From the IMG/VR virus record IMGVR_UViG_3300034166_000236, positions 1 to 23,016 of that record: 23,016 nt of DNA, one strand, 5' to 3'. The translations under genes and the position numbers were made by a program. The DNA comes from a virus. Below the pieces are notes generated by a model, which was not told where the DNA came from, ran no database searches, and saw only the letters and a list, made by a program, of their open reading frames with translations. Each line of letters opens with the position of its first letter. Position 1 is the first letter of the stretch. Of this stretch, positions 19,242 through 23,016 are shown piece after piece.

Positions 19242-20466
19242 TAAACTAGATTTCTTATTTCAGCCACATAGATATAAAGTGGCTTATGGCGGTAGAGGAA
19301 GTGGTAAGTCATGGTCTATGGCTAGAGCATTGCTTATAAAAGCAGCTAGTGAGCCAACACGTGTTTTATGTGCTAGAGAGATACAACGCAGTATCAAGCA
19401 ATCAGTTCATACTTTGCTCAATGACCAGATACAAGCATTAGGTCTAGGGCCTTTCTATGAAGTATTGGAAACAGAGATTAGAGGTCTTAACGGCAGTACG
19501 TTCAGTTTTACTGGTCTTGCTACAAATACTGTTGAGTCTATAAAGTCGTTTGAAGGCTGTGACATTGTATGGGTAGAAGAGGCTCAGACCGTTAGTAAAA
19601 AATCATGGGATATACTTATTCCTACGATACGTAAACCTAATTCAGAAATTTGGGTGTCATTTAACCCAAATATAGATACAGACGACACATATAAAAGATT
19701 TGTGGTAGAAACACCTGACAATGCTAAGGTAGTTAAGGTGAATTACACAGACAATCCTTGGTTCCCAGAGGTCTTGGAAATTGAGAGGCAACATAGCTTA
19801 AAGACTAACCCTGACTATGCAAACATCTGGGAAGGTGATTGTAAGGCTGCTGTAGATGGTGCTATATACTCTAACGAGATACGTGAAGCACAAGAAGGTA
19901 ACCGTATAACAACTGTACCTTATGACCCTATGCTAAAGGTTCATGTAGTGTTTGACTTAGGGTTTAACGACTCTATGGCTATCATATTATGTCAACGTGG
20001 TGTATCTGATATACGCATTATTAAATACATAGAAGATAATCATAGGACATTAGACAGTTTCTCATCTGAGATAAGGTCACTAAACTATAATTGGGGTACA
20101 ATGTTCTTACCGCATGATGGTAAGTCTAGAGATTATAAGTCAGGATTATCAGCAGAAGACATTATGAGGAAACAAGGCTGGACTGTTCGCATAGTGCCAG
20201 TATCAAGTATAGAGTCAGGTATTAAGATAGCTAGAATGCACTTTCATAAATGCTATTTTGATAAGTCAGCACAAAGACTATTAGAATGTTTAAAGAATTA
20301 TAAGAGGTCAATTAACTCATCCACTAATGAACCAGGCGCACCTTTACATGATGAATACAGTCATGGTGCAGATGCCTTTAGATACATGGCTACTTCAGTA
20401 GAACAAATGAAGAATGAGTCATGGGGTGGTGAGAAGATAACATATAACAACCGAAGTATTGTATAG
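19210..20466 (+). CDS. terL: Terminase large subunit (PBSX/Terminase_3 type)
   Basis: A 418-residue DNA packaging motor. ATPase: Walker A YGGRGSGKS (residues 26-34), Walker B IVWVEEA. Nuclease: VVFDLGFNDS, LPHDG and HDEYSHGADAFRYM with the conserved Asp/His residues. It starts with TTG: AGGA (19199-19202) stands 7 bases before the TTG at 19210, a better fit than the TTG at 19204; no ATG exists before the Walker A. It overlaps the small subunit gene by 32 bases. Confidence 0.92.
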   Translation: MSSQTTAKFPDKLDFLFQPHRYKVAYGGRGSGKSWSMARALLIKAASEPTRVLCAREIQRSIKQSVHTLLNDQIQALGLGPFYEVLETEIRGLNGSTFSFTGLATNTVESIKSFEGCDIVWVEEAQTVSKKSWDILIPTIRKPNSEIWVSFNPNIDTDDTYKRFVVETPDNAKVVKVNYTDNPWFPEVLEIERQHSLKTNPDYANIWEGDCKAAVDGAIYSNEIREAQEGNRITTVPYDPMLKVHVVFDLGFNDSMAIILCQRGVSDIRIIKYIEDNHRTLDSFSSEIRSLNYNWGTMFLPHDGKSRDYKSGLSAEDIMRKQGWTVRIVPVSSIESGIKIARMHFHKCYFDKSAQRLLECLKNYKRSINSSTNEPGAPLHDEYSHGADAFRYMATSVEQMKNESWGGEKITYNNRSIV

Positions 20467-20476
20467 GAATTTACTA

Positions 20477-22480
20477 ATGAACTTAGAAGACATGGAAATA
20501 ATTGCACAGATAGAGGCGCAAGAAAATATAGCCTATGGTGTAAATGATAGTGCATTGTCTAACGATAGAGCAGAAGCGATTGACTACTACCTAGGACAAC
20601 CATTCGGTAACGAAGAAGAAGGTCGTTCACAAGTTGTATCGTATGACGTTCAAGATACTATTGAGTCAGCTCTCCCTCAGCTTTTAAAAGTCTTTGTAGC
20701 CGGTGATAAGGTTGTTCAGTTTGACCCTAAAGGTCCTGAAGACCAAGAAGCAGCAGAACAAGAAACAGATTATATTAACCATGTAGTGATGGAGCAAAAC
20801 GAAGGCTTCAAGATATTCTACGTATGGTTTAAAGACGCACTACTCTCTAAGAACGGTTATGTAAAAGTATATGCCGAAGAAGAAGAGGAAGAAGAAGAAT
20901 ACGAATACAAGGGGTTGACAGACGCCCAACTTCAAATGTTGGCTTCAGATGAGAATACAGAAGTATTAGAGCATACTGGTTACCCTGACCCAAGTGTCAA
21001 CATGGATGTTGTCTATCAACAAGCAGCTATGAATGGTGTTGACCCAGCTACAGTTATGCAACCTATGTTACATGACGTTAAGCTCAAGGTTACAGAAAAA
21101 GAAACAGAGATTCATATTGAGAACGTAGCTCCAGAAAACATGATGATTTCTGTAGAAGTTAATGGTCCTAACCTACAAGATGCTAAGTTTGTTCAACACA
21201 GAGAAGTTATGCAGTTAGCTGACATTGCTGAAACGTTTGACAAGCCATTAGAATACATCAAGTCTATTATGTCAGACCTACGAGACACTTTTGAAGAGGA
21301 GTCTAATGCTCGTGATATTTATGATGAAGAATATGATAGAGCTATTGAGTCACAAGAAGCACTCGTTAAAGACACATACATTAAGTTAGATGGTGAAAGA
21401 TATAGAGTAGTCGTATTAGGTAACACAGTTCTTTATAAAGAGAAATGTGAGTATGTACCTTTCGCATGTATCACACCTATGATAATGCCACATAGACATA
21501 TTGGTCGTTCTTATGCTGACTTGACTATGGACATCCAGTTAATTAAGTCTACCCTTATTCGTGGTCAGTTAGATAATATGTATCTAGCTAACAATGGTCG
21601 TTATGCAATATCTGACAGAGTAAACCTAGACGATATGCTAACGTCAAGACCAGGTGGTATTGTTCGTGTAGATGGTGACCCAGGTACAGGTATTATGCCT
21701 TTATCACATCCACCATTACCAGCATCATCATTCGGTATGGTTGAATACATGGACTCTATGAAAGAGAAGAGAACAGGTATCACAGCTTACAATCAAGGCT
21801 TAGACTCTAATAGTCTTAACAAGACAGCTACCGGTGTAGCACAGATAATGAATGCGTCTCAACAACGTATTGAGTTAGTAGCACGTACATTCGCAGAGAC
21901 AGGTGTTAAAGAGCTATTTAAACTTGTGCATTACTTGGTAAGAACAACACTTACTAAACCAGACATTATTCGTTTACGTAACAAATGGGTAGAAGTAGAC
22001 CCTAGAGAATGGAAAGCTCGTAAAGACTTATCTATCTCTGTAGGCTTAGGTGCTGGTAATAAAGACCAACAGTTAGTTCACTTAACATCTATCTTACAAA
22101 TGCAAAAAGAAGCTATTGCTGTTGGCTTAACTAACCCTGAAAAGATATACAACGCATTAGCTAAACTTACACAGAATGCAGGCTTTAAGAACCCTGAAGA
22201 GTTCTGGGTTAATCCAGCTAATACACCTGAACAAGAAGGTCAACAAGACAAGCCTTCTGAAGCAGAGATTATGATTCAAGGTCAATTACAGATTGAACAA
22301 CAAAAAGCTCAAGCTCAACTACAACAAGAGCAAGTACGTTCACAGAATGATGTTATAATTGAACGTGAGAAGATAGCAGCACAAGCTGAGTTAGAAAGAT
22401 TCAAGGCTCAACTTAAAGCAGAAACAGATTTAGCTATCGCACAAATCAAAGCACAATCAGGGATGATATATGGCGGATAA
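20477..22480 (+). CDS. Portal protein (P22-like)
   Basis: A 667-residue protein from the ATG at 20477, which has AGGA 8 bases upstream. The N-terminal DRAEAIDYYLGQPFGNEEEG and VSYDVQDTIESALPQLLKVF segments are the signature of podovirus portals. A run of eight Glu lies at about 134-141. The C-terminal 80 residues are Gln/Ala/Lys-rich coiled coil, like the barrel helix of P22 portal. Twelve copies would form the DNA entry ring and hold the terminase. Confidence 0.9.
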   Translation: MNLEDMEIIAQIEAQENIAYGVNDSALSNDRAEAIDYYLGQPFGNEEEGRSQVVSYDVQDTIESALPQLLKVFVAGDKVVQFDPKGPEDQEAAEQETDYINHVVMEQNEGFKIFYVWFKDALLSKNGYVKVYAEEEEEEEEYEYKGLTDAQLQMLASDENTEVLEHTGYPDPSVNMDVVYQQAAMNGVDPATVMQPMLHDVKLKVTEKETEIHIENVAPENMMISVEVNGPNLQDAKFVQHREVMQLADIAETFDKPLEYIKSIMSDLRDTFEEESNARDIYDEEYDRAIESQEALVKDTYIKLDGERYRVVVLGNTVLYKEKCEYVPFACITPMIMPHRHIGRSYADLTMDIQLIKSTLIRGQLDNMYLANNGRYAISDRVNLDDMLTSRPGGIVRVDGDPGTGIMPLSHPPLPASSFGMVEYMDSMKEKRTGITAYNQGLDSNSLNKTATGVAQIMNASQQRIELVARTFAETGVKELFKLVHYLVRTTLTKPDIIRLRNKWVEVDPREWKARKDLSISVGLGAGNKDQQLVHLTSILQMQKEAIAVGLTNPEKIYNALAKLTQNAGFKNPEEFWVNPANTPEQEGQQDKPSEAEIMIQGQLQIEQQKAQAQLQQEQVRSQNDVIIEREKIAAQAELERFKAQLKAETDLAIAQIKAQSGMIYGG

Positions 22481-22742
22481 GTCACTAGAAGAAGTTAAAC
22501 GTGGTGAACAAGCAACACAGATACTAGATAACCCTCTATACAAAGAAGCTATGGATAAGGTTCGTGAAAGTCTTATTGCTAGTATGGCTAACAGTCCACT
22601 AGGTGATGAGAAGACACATAACAAATTAGTTATTGCACTACAACTATTAAACCAAATAAACAAGCAACTTACTGACGTGATGCACACAGGTAAGTTAGCA
22701 GCTATTCAAACGGATAAGCCAAGATTTAAAGTATTTGGTTAG
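22470..22742 (+). CDS. Hypothetical protein downstream of portal
   Basis: A 90-residue helical protein overlapping the portal gene by 11 bases. ADKSLEEVKRGEQATQILDN and the following YKEAMDKVRESL region recur in small proteins located between portal and scaffold in related phages; their role is not known, though an assembly factor is plausible. Confidence 0.65.
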   Translation: MADKSLEEVKRGEQATQILDNPLYKEAMDKVRESLIASMANSPLGDEKTHNKLVIALQLLNQINKQLTDVMHTGKLAAIQTDKPRFKVFG

Positions 22743-22780
22743 TTTCATTCAGAAGTAGTTTTCCAGTATTTTGAATGAAA
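22743..22780 (+). repeat. Inverted repeat after the portal operon
   Basis: TTTCATTCA (22743-22751) and TGAATGAAA (22772-22780) form a perfect 9-bp stem with a 20-base loop. Together with the terminator at 22826 and a smaller TTTTG/CAAAA hairpin between them, the 132-base gap to the next gene is highly structured and holds no gene. Confidence 0.5.
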
Positions 22781-22825
22781 ACCGTTTTGACAGGCAAAAG
22801 AATTTAGGTAAGGACAAGCCTACTT

Positions 22826-22847
22826 AAGACTCTTAGGAGTCTTTTTT
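22826..22847 (+). terminator. Intrinsic terminator before the scaffold gene
   Basis: AAGACTC, loop TTAG, GAGTCTT: a 7-bp stem followed by six T (22842-22847). It separates the packaging genes from the scaffold/capsid genes. No clear promoter is seen between it and the next gene; a TTGACA at 22787-22792 has no matching -10. Confidence 0.8.
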
Positions 22848-22874
22848 ATTGTCTAATTTCAAGGAAATAAAACT

Positions 22875-23016
22875 ATGAGTGACCAAGTCGCAGAACAGTC
22901 ACCACAAAGCCGATTAGAGGCTATGCTAGGTGATAGTATTGAATCAGATGTAATTACACCTGAAGTTCAAGAAGAAGAGAAAGAACAACCACCACTAGAA
23001 GCTGAGGCTGAAGCTA
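22875..23016 (+). CDS. Putative scaffold / head assembly protein (5' part)
   Basis: AAGGAA at 22861-22866 precedes the ATG; the frame is open to the right edge. The 47 residues seen are very acidic and Gln/Glu/Pro-rich (EVQEEEKEQPPLEAEAEA), typical of podovirus scaffold N-termini. Its place after the portal gene also fits scaffold, with major capsid expected next, outside the window. Confidence 0.6.
   Translation, partial: MSDQVAEQSPQSRLEAMLGDSIESDVITPEVQEEEKEQPPLEAEAEA

Noticed and set aside
20361-20555. Minus-strand ORFs within terminase and portal (also 19043-19312, 21601-21783, 22457-22687)
   Set aside because: All are antisense shadows of strongly supported packaging genes.
22787-22815. 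TTGACA as a promoter for the scaffold gene
   Set aside because: No acceptable -10 at 16-18 bases, and a terminator lies downstream before the gene.
1-23016. tRNA genes, integrase, att sites, CI-type repressor, insertion sequences
   Set aside because: Looked for and not seen. Absence in this partial genome does not prove a strictly lytic life cycle.

Overview
The window is a 23 kb stretch of an AT-rich tailed dsDNA phage genome (probably a podovirus-like phage, from the P22-type portal and absence of long-tail genes in the part seen). It starts inside one late gene and ends inside another. The best clue to the host is a 23-codon gene at 9160-9231 that encodes PqqA, the ribosomal precursor peptide of pyrroloquinoline quinone (PQQ). 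With the low-GC composition this points to a streamlined methylotroph such as the Methylophilaceae (OM43 or 'Ca. Methylopumilus' type); that host assignment is inference.

Layout. (1) 1-3922, plus strand: end of the virion gene block (Gly/Ala-rich and internal or ejection-type proteins). (2) 3933-5652, plus: lysis block (small TM protein, SprT-like metallopeptidase, TM/coiled-coil protein, 3-TM holin, GH24 lysozyme). (3) 5679-6776, plus: 3'-5' exonuclease with C-terminal zinc ribbon and two small genes. (4) 6863-13610, minus: an early-type operon of small unknown genes, an SleB-like hydrolase, a recombination module (SSB-like protein, YqaJ exonuclease, Sak3-type annealing protein) and a nucleotide module (dCMP deaminase, thymidylate-synthase-like protein, MazG-like protein, methyltransferase). 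pqqA sits inside this block on the opposite strand with its own promoter and Shine-Dalgarno. (5) 13734-17148, plus: regulator, replication genes (initiator-like protein, primase zinc finger, DnaB-type helicase), a nin-like set (NinB-like, YbcO-like HNH, small nuclease) and a Q-antiterminator-like protein. (6) 17154-17255: promoter, about 65-nt leader RNA and a strong intrinsic terminator. (7) 17259 to the end, plus: late genes beginning with Lys-rich microproteins and a glycosyltransferase, then small terminase, large terminase, portal and the start of a probable scaffold gene.

How it works together. The regulatory plan resembles lambda: divergent leftward and rightward early promoters around 13.65-13.70 kb, recombination genes to the left, replication then nin then Q to the right, and a constitutive late promoter whose transcript stops at a terminator unless Q acts. 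Two leftward promoters carry the same 23-bp element. No phage RNA polymerase, integrase or CI-like repressor is visible here, which fits use of host RNA polymerase, but the rest of the genome is not in view. The most notable content is pqqA: the phage supplies the peptide substrate of a cofactor pathway (needed for PQQ-dependent methanol dehydrogenase) rather than an enzyme.
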